21,429 bases of DNA from a bacterium. GTDB taxonomy: Bacteria > Bacillota_I > Bacilli_A > RF39 > UBA660. The DNA is taken from positions 1-21,429 of the forward strand of contig JAQXMG010000092.1 of the NCBI GenBank assembly GCA_029012525.1. The letters run 5' to 3'. Below are positions 1-7,738 of this stretch, piece by piece (within the stretch, counting starts at the first letter, position 1; every line of letters starts with the position of its first letter). Both the position numbers and the translations under genes were made by a program. The notes under the pieces are model-generated. The model saw only the letters and a list, made by a program, of their open reading frames with translations, was not told where the DNA came from and did not search any database.

Positions 1-43
1 CATGTGGTAGATATCTTGTAGTGTTTTGTGATATACTTTTCAT
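1..43 (-). CDS. Divergent gene, 5' end only; possible redox repressor Rex
   Basis: A minus-strand ATG at 43-41 opens a reading frame that runs off the left edge after 14 codons (MKSISQNTTRYLPH). It has a good ribosome site, AAAGGA, 8 nt before the ATG, so I take it as a real gene start. The pattern I-S-x-x-T-x-R-x-L-P resembles the N-terminus of Rex, the NADH/NAD-sensing winged-helix repressor, where I-P-x-x-T-x-x-R-L-P-x-Y precedes the DNA-binding helices. Only 14 residues are visible, so this identification is tentative. It is transcribed divergently from the ABC export operon. Two copies of GACTTAAGTC lie at 44-53 (over its ribosome site) and 88-97 (just upstream of its -10 box), suggesting autoregulation or control by another repressor. 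Confidence 0.45.
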   Translation of the reverse strand, partial: MKSISQNTTRYLPH

Positions 44-99
44 GACTTAAGTCCTTTCTATGATTGTATTCGATAACTCAATTATAAGACTTAAGTCAT
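42..99. promoter_or_regulatory. Paired palindromic operator GACTTAAGTC (two copies)
   Basis: The perfect 10-bp palindrome GACTTAAGTC occurs at 44-53 and again at 88-97, 44 bp apart. With one more flanking base pair on each side the copies form a 12-bp inverted repeat, ATGACTTAAGTC (42-53) and GACTTAAGTCAT (88-99). On the minus strand a perfect TATAAT lies at 86-81, so one palindrome sits in the -35/-10 spacer and the other over the ribosome site of the leftward gene. This is the layout expected for a two-site repressor operator. The intervening bases can also pair (59-66 with 79-86), so a long RNA hairpin is possible. Confidence 0.5.
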
Positions 100-171
100 T
101 TTTTATATATAGAAATGTTTCACATCAATTGTATAACAACAATAAAAAATTTATATATAACATTTAGTAAT

Positions 172-200
172 TTGCTACTTACTACTATAAGTGTTATAAT
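172..200 (+). promoter_or_regulatory. Sigma-A type promoter of the ABC export operon
   Basis: TTGCTA at 172-177 and a perfect TATAAT at 195-200 are separated by 17 bp. Transcription would start about 207, giving a leader of roughly 50 nt that carries GGAGG before the ATG at 259. The two GACTTAAGTC palindromes end about 75 bp upstream of the -35 box, so direct repression of this promoter by a factor bound there is less likely than repression of the divergent gene. Confidence 0.7.
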
Positions 201-258
201 AAAGAAAAAATTTAACATTAATAAGTTAGCTAGTTAATAGTAAAAATGGAGGAAAAGT

Positions 259-966
259 ATGATTGAAATAAAAAATGTAAGTAAAACTTATAATGGAACC
301 AAAAAAGCTTTAAATAATGTAAGTTTTGATGTGAAAGATGGCGAAATCTTTGCTTTTATTGGACATAATGGGGCAGGTAAAACTACAATGATTAAATCTT
401 TAGTAGGAATATTAGATTTTGATTCCGGTGATATTTTAATAAACAATAAATCAATTAAAGAAAATCCAATTGGTTGTAAAAAAGAAATGGCATATGTTGC
501 TGATAATCCAGATCTTTATGAAAATATGACTGCGATTGATTTTATAAATTTTATTTGTGATATGTATGATACTTCATATGAAGTAAGAAAAGAAAATATT
601 TTAAAATATGCTAAAATGTTTGAAATAGAAGATAAACTAAAATCAGATATTTCTTCATTTTCTCATGGTATGAAACAAAAAACAGCTTTAATTGCAGCTT
701 TATCTCACAATCCTAAAGTATTAATAATGGATGAACCTTTTGTTGGCTTAGATCCTAAAGCTGTATTTGATATTAAACAGATAATGAAACAAATGACAAA
801 AGAAGGAAAAACAATTTTTTTCTCAACTCATATTTTAGATGTTGCTGAGAAATTATGTGATAGAGTTGCAATCATAAAAAATGGAAATATTGTAAAAGTA
901 GGAAGCATGAATGAAATAAAAGGCGATACTTCTCTTGAAAATGCTTTCCTAGAGCTTGGAGAGTAA
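259..966 (+). CDS. ABC transporter ATP-binding protein (ABC-2 type exporter)
   Basis: The 235-residue protein is a complete ABC ATPase. It shows a Walker A motif GHNGAGKTT near residues 35-43, the modified signature FSHGMKQK near 134-141, Walker B VLIMDEPF near 154-161, and an H-loop STH near 191. A signature written S-H-G-M instead of S-G-G-Q is common in drug, bacteriocin and antibiotic ABC-2 exporters (CcmA/EcsA-like). It should couple ATP hydrolysis to the membrane subunit that begins 2 bp after its stop codon, forming a half-transporter dimer in the membrane. The start is supported by GGAGG 6 nt upstream. The substrate cannot be told from sequence. Confidence 0.92.
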   Translation: MIEIKNVSKTYNGTKKALNNVSFDVKDGEIFAFIGHNGAGKTTMIKSLVGILDFDSGDILINNKSIKENPIGCKKEMAYVADNPDLYENMTAIDFINFICDMYDTSYEVRKENILKYAKMFEIEDKLKSDISSFSHGMKQKTALIAALSHNPKVLIMDEPFVGLDPKAVFDIKQIMKQMTKEGKTIFFSTHILDVAEKLCDRVAIIKNGNIVKVGSMNEIKGDTSLENAFLELGE

Positions 967-968
967 CA

Positions 969-2573
969 ATGAAAACTATCTCTTTATTAAAAGCTGCTCT
1001 TAGTCAAGACATGAATGTGTTTAAATATAAAGCAAAGGAAAGTTCAAACAAAATTACCAAGATTATTTTTCCAATAATACTATTTTTAATGGTAAGTATG
1101 GCAATTGGAACGTATGCTTATATGTTTGGTAAAGAATTATCTAATTACCATCTAACTTATATTATGATAAGTTTATTCATTATTTTTGTAACTATTATTA
1201 CTTTTATTGAAGGCATTTATAAATCTCAAGGAATTTTATTTGATTCCAAAGATAACGAATTACTATTTTCACTTCCAATAAAAAAACATCAAATATTATT
1301 TGTTAGAATCTTTAAATTACTTTTATTTGAATATTTATATAATTTAATGTTTTTATTACCAGCATTTGTAGTATTTATATATTTTGAAAAACCAGGTATT
1401 AACTTTTATCTAATATCATTTCTTATGAGCTTTTTGATACCAATTATTCCTACTGTAGTATCAAGTATTTTAGGTTATATAATAAAACTAGTTTCATCTA
1501 AATTTAAAGCAAGAAAAATAATTCAAACTTTACTTTCAAGTGTTGTATTTTTAGGAATATTTTATTTAAGTATGAATTTTGAAAATTTTATTCAAGATAT
1601 TGTTTCTAATGCAACAAATATAAATGATTTATTAACTAGTATTTATTATCCTCTTGGACTATATGTTAATTTGATTACAAAATTTAACTTGTTAGATTTA
1701 ATAAAAATACTTTTAGTGAATTTGATACCTTTAATTTTATTTGTTTTATTAGGATCTAAATATTATTTTAAAATTATTTCATCATCAAGTGAAAACAGTT
1801 CCCATATAAAAACAAATAGTAAAAAAGAACTTATACTAAAAAGAAAACCAATTGAGTCATTAGTTAGAAAAGAATTAAAAAGATATTTTTCATCTCCAGT
1901 ATATATGTTTAACACATCATTTGGGCTTTTGCTTTGTGCAATTGCATCGATATTTTTATGTATTAAAGGACCAAGTGTGTTTAATGATATATTATCTGAA
2001 TCTGGAATAAATACAGACTTATCTCTACCAGTAATATTTTATTTCTTTATTTTATTTGTTGGTGCAATGACATCAATTTCATCATCAAGTATTTCTCTTG
2101 AAGGTAAGACAATTAATATTACAAAAAGTTTGCCAATAAAAGAAAAAACAATTCTTGATTCAAAAATATTAACTTGTTTTGTTATAGAATTACCATTTAT
2201 TATTTTCTCTGATTTAGTATTTTTTATTATAATTAAACCAAATATTTTATACATTTTACTTATTACTATTTTAAGTTTTATAATCGTTTTTTTAACTTCT
2301 TGTATTGGGTTAATTGTCAATTTAAAATATCCTAAAATGAATGCATCTAATGATACAGAAGTTGTTAAGCAAAGTATGAGTTCAATGATTTCAGTATTTA
2401 TTGGTATGGGTATTTTTATAATAAGTGTTTTAGGAATAATATTATTAAGTAGTTATATAAAAATAGAATTGTTGTTATTATTTCATATGATTTTGATGTT
2501 TATTATTTCTATTATACTATATACAATTTTAAATAAATCTGGCGTTAAAGAATATAAAAAAATTAATGTTTAA
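969..2573 (+). CDS. ABC-2 type transporter membrane subunit
   Basis: This 534-residue protein is strongly hydrophobic along most of its length, with about a dozen candidate membrane helices interrupted by a Lys/Ser-rich cytoplasmic stretch near residues 275-300. The first helix begins near residue 32. It starts 2 bp after the ATPase gene, with the ribosome site GGAG inside the end of that gene, so the two are translationally coupled. The arrangement, length and lack of other domains fit large ABC-2 exporter permeases (EcsB- or YthQ-like two-block proteins). Function: export of an unknown lipid, peptide or drug-like substrate. The family is inferred from topology and context rather than from one diagnostic motif. 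Confidence 0.85.
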   Translation: MKTISLLKAALSQDMNVFKYKAKESSNKITKIIFPIILFLMVSMAIGTYAYMFGKELSNYHLTYIMISLFIIFVTIITFIEGIYKSQGILFDSKDNELLFSLPIKKHQILFVRIFKLLLFEYLYNLMFLLPAFVVFIYFEKPGINFYLISFLMSFLIPIIPTVVSSILGYIIKLVSSKFKARKIIQTLLSSVVFLGIFYLSMNFENFIQDIVSNATNINDLLTSIYYPLGLYVNLITKFNLLDLIKILLVNLIPLILFVLLGSKYYFKIISSSSENSSHIKTNSKKELILKRKPIESLVRKELKRYFSSPVYMFNTSFGLLLCAIASIFLCIKGPSVFNDILSESGINTDLSLPVIFYFFILFVGAMTSISSSSISLEGKTINITKSLPIKEKTILDSKILTCFVIELPFIIFSDLVFFIIIKPNILYILLITILSFIIVFLTSCIGLIVNLKYPKMNASNDTEVVKQSMSSMISVFIGMGIFIISVLGIILLSSYIKIELLLLFHMILMFIISIILYTILNKSGVKEYKKINV

Positions 2574-2588
2574 AAAGGGTTGATAAAA

Positions 2589-3044
2589 ATGGAAAAGATA
2601 ATATATGTTGATTTGGAAAATGAAAGTGATTTATTTGAAAAATATAATAAAAATATTGTTTCAGAAGAGTTGATTAATTACATTATAAAAAATTCAATTC
2701 ATATAGATAATGAAACAAAAATAAAAATTGTTATTAATACTAAAATAAAGGGCATTGATATCGTTTCTTTAATAAAAGAAGGTTTAATTTTCGAGCATCA
2801 AAAAAGTATTAAAGAACATGAAAGAAATAATATTATTCAAATTTTATACCTTATATTAGGGATATTTGCTATTTTTTTATCAACTTTAATTAATGAAACT
2901 ATTTTTAAAGAAATAATACTAATTGGTGGTTGGGTTTTAATTTGGACTATGGTTGAAATGGAATTATTTCAAGATAATAAGAATAAATTAAAAAGACATA
3001 TTTTAAAAAGACTTATAGCAAGTGAAATTATACTAAAAAAGTAA
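2589..3044 (+). CDS. Small membrane protein of unknown function, two TM helices
   Basis: A 151-residue protein with a charged N-terminal half (residues 1-80) followed by two hydrophobic segments, about residues 82-103 and 108-125, and a short Lys-rich tail. I chose the ATG at 2589 because AAAAGGG lies about 9 nt upstream; the in-frame TTG at 2580 abuts the same ribosome site and is too close. It lies 15 bp after the ABC membrane subunit, before the operon terminator, so it is probably an accessory subunit or regulator of the exporter. I do not recognise a family. Confidence 0.75.
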   Translation: MEKIIYVDLENESDLFEKYNKNIVSEELINYIIKNSIHIDNETKIKIVINTKIKGIDIVSLIKEGLIFEHQKSIKEHERNNIIQILYLILGIFAIFLSTLINETIFKEIILIGGWVLIWTMVEMELFQDNKNKLKRHILKRLIASEIILKK

Positions 3045-3065
3045 ATAATTGTTACTTTTTTAAAA
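3035..3065 (+). terminator. Terminator after the ABC export operon
   Basis: AAAAAAGTAA (3035-3044) pairs with TTACTTTTTT (3052-3061) around a 7-nt loop. The A-rich left arm and T-rich right arm form a bidirectional-looking terminator, and the stop codon lies within the left arm. Confidence 0.7.
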
Positions 3066-3080
3066 AATTTTTTTCTAATG

Positions 3081-3109
3081 TTTACATTTAAATTCTTATT
3101 TGGTATAAT
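3081..3109 (+). promoter_or_regulatory. Sigma-A promoter of the surface beta-sandwich gene
   Basis: TTTACA at 3081-3086 and a perfect TATAAT at 3104-3109 are spaced by 17 bp, with a TG just before the -10 box. AAGGAG at 3145-3150 precedes the ATG at 3164. The gene is bounded by terminators on both sides and is therefore monocistronic. Confidence 0.8.
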
Positions 3110-3163
3110 TGGTTTATAAAATAAGTTGTGGTTTTGGTTAAATGAAGGAGAAGAAAAAAGAGT

Positions 3164-5119
3164 ATGAAAAAAGGGTTTTATTTATTAATATTATTAACTA
3201 TGTTTATGCCATTTTGTGTTTATGGTGCAAGTGCAGATTTTAGTTTGGATTGTTCTAGTACAGTAAAAAAAGGAGGAACAGTAAGTTGTACTATAAAATC
3301 AGATGTTACTCCTGATGCTGATGAAGTATTAAAAGAGTTTTCAGCAGTTGTTAAAGTTGATGAAGAAAAAGTTTTTGTATCTGGAACAACAATAAATGAG
3401 ACAGATCTTGATTTAACTGGAACAGGTAAAGTTGTTAAAAGCTTTGATTTGGCTTTAAAAACAAATGCATTAATAGGAAATGCTGATATTGAAGTTTCAC
3501 AAATTGAAGCTAAAGATAATTTAAATAATTCTATTATAGTTAGTAATACAACACTTAAAAGTACAGTAAAAGTATTAAACAATGATACAACATTAAAAAC
3601 ATTAATGATAGATGGAAAACAAGCAAGTTGTAATTTAGCAGATAATAGTTGTACAATTGATAGTGTTAAAAAAGAAACAATAAATGTTTCTGCAACAACA
3701 AATGATTCTAATGCTACTATTTCAGGTGTTGGAAATAAAAAATTAGTTTGTGGAAATAATAAAATAACCTTAACAATAACAGCAGAAGATAAATCAACTA
3801 AAGGAACTTATACCATAAATGCTAATAGAGTATGTCAAACAGATACAGCATTAAAAAATATTCAAATATCATCAGGAAGTTTAAATCCGACATTTGCAGA
3901 AAATACAAAAACTTATACAGTTAATGTTACTAAAGACGTTGATAAAATAACTATATCAGCAACTAAAAAAGATGATACTCAAACAGTATCAGGAGAAGTA
4001 AAAGATAAAGCTCTAAACTATGGTGAAAATAAATTTACTATTAACGTAACAAGTGAAAGTGGAGCAAAAACAGCTTATACTATAACTGTTAATAGAGAAG
4101 ATGGAAGAGATACTAATAATTATTTAAGTAATCTTGAAATTTCAAGTGGAAAATTAACTTTTGATAAAGAAACTGCTGAATATAAAGTAAAAGTATTACA
4201 TGAAGTAGAAAAAATAAATGTTGTTGCAACTGCAGAAAGTTCTCTTGCAAAAGTTGAAATTACAAATAACAACTTAACTTTAAAAGATGGCGATAATAAC
4301 CAAATTATAATAAAAGTAACTAGTGAACAAGGAACTGAAAAAATATATAAAATTATCGTTGAAAGATTAAAAGAAGGAGAAACTTTAGGAGATAATCCAA
4401 ATCTTTTAAATTTAATAGTTGAAGGTTATGATTTGGGATTTAGTTATGATAAATCTGACTATACATTAAAAATTAAAGATGAAGATAGTTTAGTCATAAA
4501 AGCAACAGTTGAAGAAGATGGAACTGAAGTAAGAGTAAAAGGAAACAATAATTTAAAAAATGGTGATGTAATAACTATTACAACAATTAGTTTAGATGGT
4601 ACAACAAGAGATTATAGAATAGTTATTGAAAAAAGTAATAATTTAATATTTATCATTATTGCATCTGTTGTAGGAGTTGCTGCTCTTGTTGGAATAGTAG
4701 TCTTACTAATTAAAAATAAGAAAGATAAAGATAAGATAACTACTGATAACTTAAAAAATCAACTAAGAGAAGAGGAAATATTAAAACAAGCTAATTTGGT
4801 TCATGAAGAAAAAAAAGAAGAAGATCCATTTGGACCTACTAAGCCATTATCAATTAATCCAAATTATGAAAACAGTTATTCAAGTCAAAACATTAATAAC
4901 ATTCAACAAGAAAAACCAACTATTTCAAATGTTTCTAATAATGTAGGTGGAATTAATCCGGATTTAAATAATAGATTTAATTTTAATACATATAAAGAAG
5001 AACAAGAAGAAAGACCAGTTGTTTTAGAAGATAGAGATGCTACCAAAGTTTGTTCTATTTGTGGACATAGGGTATCTGCATCACTTAAGACTTGTCCATA
5101 TTGTAAAAGAAGTTTCTAA
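3164..5119 (+). CDS. Surface protein: cadherin-like beta-sandwich repeats, TM helix, cytoplasmic zinc ribbon
   Basis: The 651-residue protein starts with a signal peptide (hydrophobic residues 5-20, likely cleavage after VYGASA). Residues about 25-140 form a cohesin-like beta domain. About four repeats follow, to residue 490, of the cadherin-like beta-sandwich type (PF12733-like): each opens with a 'L..L.IS.G.L.F....Y...V' strand and closes with 'Y.I.V.R' (closing strands near residues 217-223, 307-311, 397-401 and 485-489). A single membrane helix lies near 492-517, then a charged, Asn/Gln-rich linker of about 110 residues. The C-terminus holds two CxxC pairs (C-S-I-C and C-P-Y-C), a zinc ribbon that topology places in the cytoplasm. 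Several extracellular Cys (C30, C42 and more in repeat 1) could form disulfides. The role is unknown; adhesion or signal relay across the membrane is possible. Confidence 0.85.
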   Translation: MKKGFYLLILLTMFMPFCVYGASADFSLDCSSTVKKGGTVSCTIKSDVTPDADEVLKEFSAVVKVDEEKVFVSGTTINETDLDLTGTGKVVKSFDLALKTNALIGNADIEVSQIEAKDNLNNSIIVSNTTLKSTVKVLNNDTTLKTLMIDGKQASCNLADNSCTIDSVKKETINVSATTNDSNATISGVGNKKLVCGNNKITLTITAEDKSTKGTYTINANRVCQTDTALKNIQISSGSLNPTFAENTKTYTVNVTKDVDKITISATKKDDTQTVSGEVKDKALNYGENKFTINVTSESGAKTAYTITVNREDGRDTNNYLSNLEISSGKLTFDKETAEYKVKVLHEVEKINVVATAESSLAKVEITNNNLTLKDGDNNQIIIKVTSEQGTEKIYKIIVERLKEGETLGDNPNLLNLIVEGYDLGFSYDKSDYTLKIKDEDSLVIKATVEEDGTEVRVKGNNNLKNGDVITITTISLDGTTRDYRIVIEKSNNLIFIIIASVVGVAALVGIVVLLIKNKKDKDKITTDNLKNQLREEEILKQANLVHEEKKEEDPFGPTKPLSINPNYENSYSSQNINNIQQEKPTISNVSNNVGGINPDLNNRFNFNTYKEEQEERPVVLEDRDATKVCSICGHRVSASLKTCPYCKRSF

Positions 5120-5135
5120 AAAACTTCTTTTTTTT
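5107..5135 (+). terminator. Terminator overlapping the end of the surface-protein gene
   Basis: AGAAGTTT (5108-5115) pairs with AAACTTCT (5121-5128) around the loop CTAAA, which contains the stop codon, followed by a run of T (5128-5135). A strong intrinsic terminator. Confidence 0.85.
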
Positions 5136-5136
5136 C

Positions 5137-5165
5137 TTGATTTTTCATATGTTTTATAGTATATT
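5137..5165 (+). promoter_or_regulatory. Promoter of rpsO
   Basis: TTGATT (5137-5142) and TATATT (5160-5165) are 17 bp apart, immediately after the upstream terminator. Transcription would begin near 5172, giving a leader of about 70 nt before the GTG start of rpsO. Confidence 0.6.
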
Positions 5166-5171
5166 AATGTT

Positions 5172-5235
5172 GTTCCATTTCGTGGTGATTCGAAAAACCT
5201 TGATTACTAGGATATGGTCTAATCTATAAAGGAGG
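5172..5235 (+). promoter_or_regulatory. Structured rpsO leader, possible S15 autoregulatory element
   Basis: The leader is richer in G and C than its surroundings and contains two short helices: TTCG (5179-5182) with CGAA (5191-5194), and GATTA (5202-5206) with TAATC (5220-5224), the latter ending 3 nt before AAAGGAGG (5228-5235). Ribosomal protein S15 is known to bind structured leaders of its own mRNA in several bacteria, including Bacillaceae. That this leader does the same is inference from position and pairing only. Confidence 0.4.
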
Positions 5236-5244
5236 GTGTTATTT

Positions 5245-5514
5245 GTGGCTTTATCAAAAGATAAAAAAGCTGAAGTAATTAAAAATTTCGCAAGAGATAG
5301 TAAAGATACAGGATCTCCTGAAGTACAAATCGCTATCTTAACAGAAGAAATAACTAACTTAACAAATCATTTAAAAGAACACAAACATGATTTTCATTCA
5401 AGACGTGGACTTTTAAAGAAAGTTGGTAGAAGAAGAAATTTACTAAATTACTTAAAGAAAAATGATATTGTAAAATATCGTGAAGTAATTGAAAAACTAG
5501 GAATAAGAAAGTAG
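5245..5514 (+). CDS. rpsO: Ribosomal protein uS15 (S15)
   Basis: The 89-residue product matches the usual S15 length when translation starts at the GTG at 5245 (MALSKDKKAEV). AAAGGAGG ends 9 nt before this codon; the in-frame GTG at 5236 overlaps the ribosome site and is excluded. Hallmarks are T-G-S-P-E-V-Q-I-A near residue 21, the L..H.K.H..D..SR.GLL block near 40-55, and the GRRR.LL.YL segment near 57-66. S15 is a primary 16S rRNA binder that nucleates the 30S platform. It is followed by its own terminator and then by pnp, the conserved rpsO-pnp order. Confidence 0.97.
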   Translation: MALSKDKKAEVIKNFARDSKDTGSPEVQIAILTEEITNLTNHLKEHKHDFHSRRGLLKKVGRRRNLLNYLKKNDIVKYREVIEKLGIRK

Positions 5515-5540
5515 GCACTATTTTTTAGTGTCTTTATTTT
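5514..5540 (+). terminator. Terminator between rpsO and pnp
   Basis: GGCACTA (5514-5520) pairs with TAGTGTC (5526-5532), with one G-U pair, around a short T loop, then TTTATTTT. The left arm starts at the last base of the rpsO stop codon. Read-through into pnp is likely in part, as in other bacteria. Confidence 0.7.
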
Positions 5541-5574
5541 GGATTTAATTAAATTAATTAGGATATACTATAAA
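5539..5574 (+). promoter_or_regulatory. Probable pnp promoter
   Basis: The stretch holds overlapping -10 candidates TATACT (5564-5569) and TATAAA (5569-5574), but only a weak -35 (TTGGAT at 5539-5544, spacer 19). A start near 5580 would leave a short leader carrying AGGAAGG before the ATG at 5604. Confidence 0.35.
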
Positions 5575-5603
5575 ATAGTTTAATAGTAGGAAGGATAAAA
5601 AAT

Positions 5604-7724
5604 ATGGAAAAGAAAGTATTTGAAAAAGATTTTGAAGGAAGAAAAATAATAGTTGAAATAGGAGAATTAGCTAAACAATCCAATGGAGCATGTCTTGTAA
5701 GATATGGTGATACAGTTGTTTTAACTGCAGTTAATCATGCTAAAGAAAAAACTGCAGGTGATTTTTTTCCTTTAACAGTTTTATATCAAGAAAAATTATA
5801 TTCTGTAGGTAAAATTCCTGGAGGATTTATAAAAAGAGAAGGTCGTCCAACTGATTCTGCAACTCTTGCAGCAAGACTTATTGATAGACCAATAAGACCA
5901 CTTTTCCCTGAAGGATTTAGTTATGATACTCAAGTAGTTAATACTGTTTTATCAGTAGATACTAAAACTAGTCCTGAAATTACTGCTCTTTTTGGTTCAT
6001 CACTTGCATTAGGTATTAGTGATTTACCTTTTGAAGGACCAATCGCAGGAGTAGTTGTTGGTAAAGTAGATGGCAAACTAATTATAAATCCAACTCCAGA
6101 AGAAGTAGAAAAAAGTGAAATTTATATTACAGTTGCGGGAACAAAAGATGCAATTAACATGGTTGAATCAAGTGCAAAAGAAGCAAGTGAAGAAGATATG
6201 CTTGAAGCATTAATGTTTGGTCATGAAAAAATAAAAGAATTAATTGCTTTTGAAGAAGAAATAATAAAAGAAGTTGGCAAAGAAACATTTGATTATGAAT
6301 TATTTAAAATAGATGATGATGTTAATGCTAAAGTAAGAGATATAATAACAGTTAAAATGGTTAATGCTATAAAAACAACTGATAAAAAAGAAAGAGAAGA
6401 AAGAGTTGAAGCTTTAAAAGAAGAAGTTGTAAACATTATTGAAAATTTATATAAAGATAGTGAAAATTTAGAAGACATAAAAAAACAAGCTCAAGATGTT
6501 GTATCAGCAATTGAAAAAGAAGAAGTAAGACGTCTTATAACTGAAGAACATATAAGACCAGACGGTAGAGCTTTAGATGAAATAAGACCACTTTCAAGTT
6601 CTATTGATATACTACCACGTACTCATGGTTCAGCATTATTTACTAGAGGTCAAACTCAAGTTCTTAGTATTACAACTCTAGGTTCTTTATCTGAATATCA
6701 AATTTTAGATGGATTATCAGACGAAGAAAGCAAAAGATTTATGTTACATTATAATTTCCCAGCATTTAGTGTTGGTGAAATAGGAAGATATGGAGCCCCA
6801 GGAAGACGTGAAATAGGTCATGGTGCTTTAGGAGAAAAAGCTCTTTTACAAGTACTTCCTAGTGAAGAAGAATTTCCTTATACAATAAGAGTTGTATCAG
6901 AAGTATTAGAAAGTAATGGTTCAAGTTCACAAGCAAGTATTTGTGCTGGTTGTATGAGTTTAATGGCTGCAGGAGTTCCAATTAAGAATATGGTCGCAGG
7001 TATCGCAATGGGATTAATAACAAAAGATGATAAATATACAATTTTAACTGATATTCAAGGTTTAGAAGATCATCTTGGAGATATGGATTTTAAAGTTGCA
7101 GGTACTGAAAATGGTATTTGTGCTTTACAAATGGATATTAAAATAAAAGGAATTACTAAAGAAATATTAAGTGAAGCTCTACACCAAGCAAAAAAAGCAA
7201 GATTTGAAGTGTTAGAAAACATGAGAACAGCAATTAAAGAACCAAGAAAAGAATTATCTAAATATGCTCCAAAAATTAAACAAATGAAGATAAGAGAAGA
7301 TCAAATTAAACTAGTAATTGGTCGTGGTGGAGATGTTATTACTAAAATTATTCAAGATTCAAGTAACGTAAAATCAGTAAATGATAAAAATGCAATTAAA
7401 ATAGATATTGATGATGATGGTAGAATTCTTCTATATCATAACGATGAAGCAGTAATAGAAAAAGCAGTTAATATGATTTTAGATATTACTCGTGAAGTAG
7501 AAGAAGGAAAACTTTACACTGTAAAAGTTACAAAAATAGAATCTTTTGGAGTATTTGTAGAAGTATGGCCAGGATGTGAAGGATTAGTACATATTTCAAA
7601 ATTAGCTAAAGAACGCGTTGAAAAATGTGATGATGTTGTTAAAGTTGGTGATGAAATAGTAGTTAAAGCAATTGGAACAGATAGTAAAGGAAGATTAAAT
7701 TTTTCAAGACGTGACGCTATGTAG
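5604..7724 (+). CDS. pnp: Polynucleotide phosphorylase (PNPase)
   Basis: The 706-residue enzyme has the full family layout: first RNase PH core (about residues 10-225), helical linker, second RNase PH core (about 315-550, with the conserved RPDGRALDEIRP opening, the FFPL and DHLGDMDFKV blocks and LQMDIKIKG), a KH domain with IGRGGD near 572-577, and an S1 domain (about 634-704). It degrades RNA 3' to 5' using phosphate to release nucleoside diphosphates, and can also add tails. All expected motifs are intact. The ribosome site AGGAAGG lies upstream of the ATG. The next gene starts 14 bp after its stop without a terminator, so the two are cotranscribed. Confidence 0.98.
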   Translation: MEKKVFEKDFEGRKIIVEIGELAKQSNGACLVRYGDTVVLTAVNHAKEKTAGDFFPLTVLYQEKLYSVGKIPGGFIKREGRPTDSATLAARLIDRPIRPLFPEGFSYDTQVVNTVLSVDTKTSPEITALFGSSLALGISDLPFEGPIAGVVVGKVDGKLIINPTPEEVEKSEIYITVAGTKDAINMVESSAKEASEEDMLEALMFGHEKIKELIAFEEEIIKEVGKETFDYELFKIDDDVNAKVRDIITVKMVNAIKTTDKKEREERVEALKEEVVNIIENLYKDSENLEDIKKQAQDVVSAIEKEEVRRLITEEHIRPDGRALDEIRPLSSSIDILPRTHGSALFTRGQTQVLSITTLGSLSEYQILDGLSDEESKRFMLHYNFPAFSVGEIGRYGAPGRREIGHGALGEKALLQVLPSEEEFPYTIRVVSEVLESNGSSSQASICAGCMSLMAAGVPIKNMVAGIAMGLITKDDKYTILTDIQGLEDHLGDMDFKVAGTENGICALQMDIKIKGITKEILSEALHQAKKARFEVLENMRTAIKEPRKELSKYAPKIKQMKIREDQIKLVIGRGGDVITKIIQDSSNVKSVNDKNAIKIDIDDDGRILLYHNDEAVIEKAVNMILDITREVEEGKLYTVKVTKIESFGVFVEVWPGCEGLVHISKLAKERVEKCDDVVKVGDEIVVKAIGTDSKGRLNFSRRDAM

Positions 7725-7738
7725 TTGGGGGTATTTTT

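Noticed and set aside
42..105. Palindromes at 42-99 followed by T run read as a plus-strand terminator
   Set aside because: No gene points rightward into it, and the elements align better with the promoter and ribosome site of the leftward gene. A terminator remains possible if a gene ended there.
110..130. Rex operator near the divergent promoter
   Set aside because: Only a half-site (TTCACA) is present; the second half is missing.
2039..2320. Minus-strand open frame inside the ABC membrane subunit, and similar frames at 3220-3582, 6293-6478, 7514-7747, 10178-10363, 16799-17017, 17936-18157, 20746-21039
   Set aside because: They lie antisense to clear genes, lack ribosome sites and recognisable domains, and reflect the biased codon use of the plus strand.
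5236..5244. GTG 5236 as rpsO start
   Set aside because: It lies within the ribosome site; GTG 5245 yields the standard 89-residue S15.
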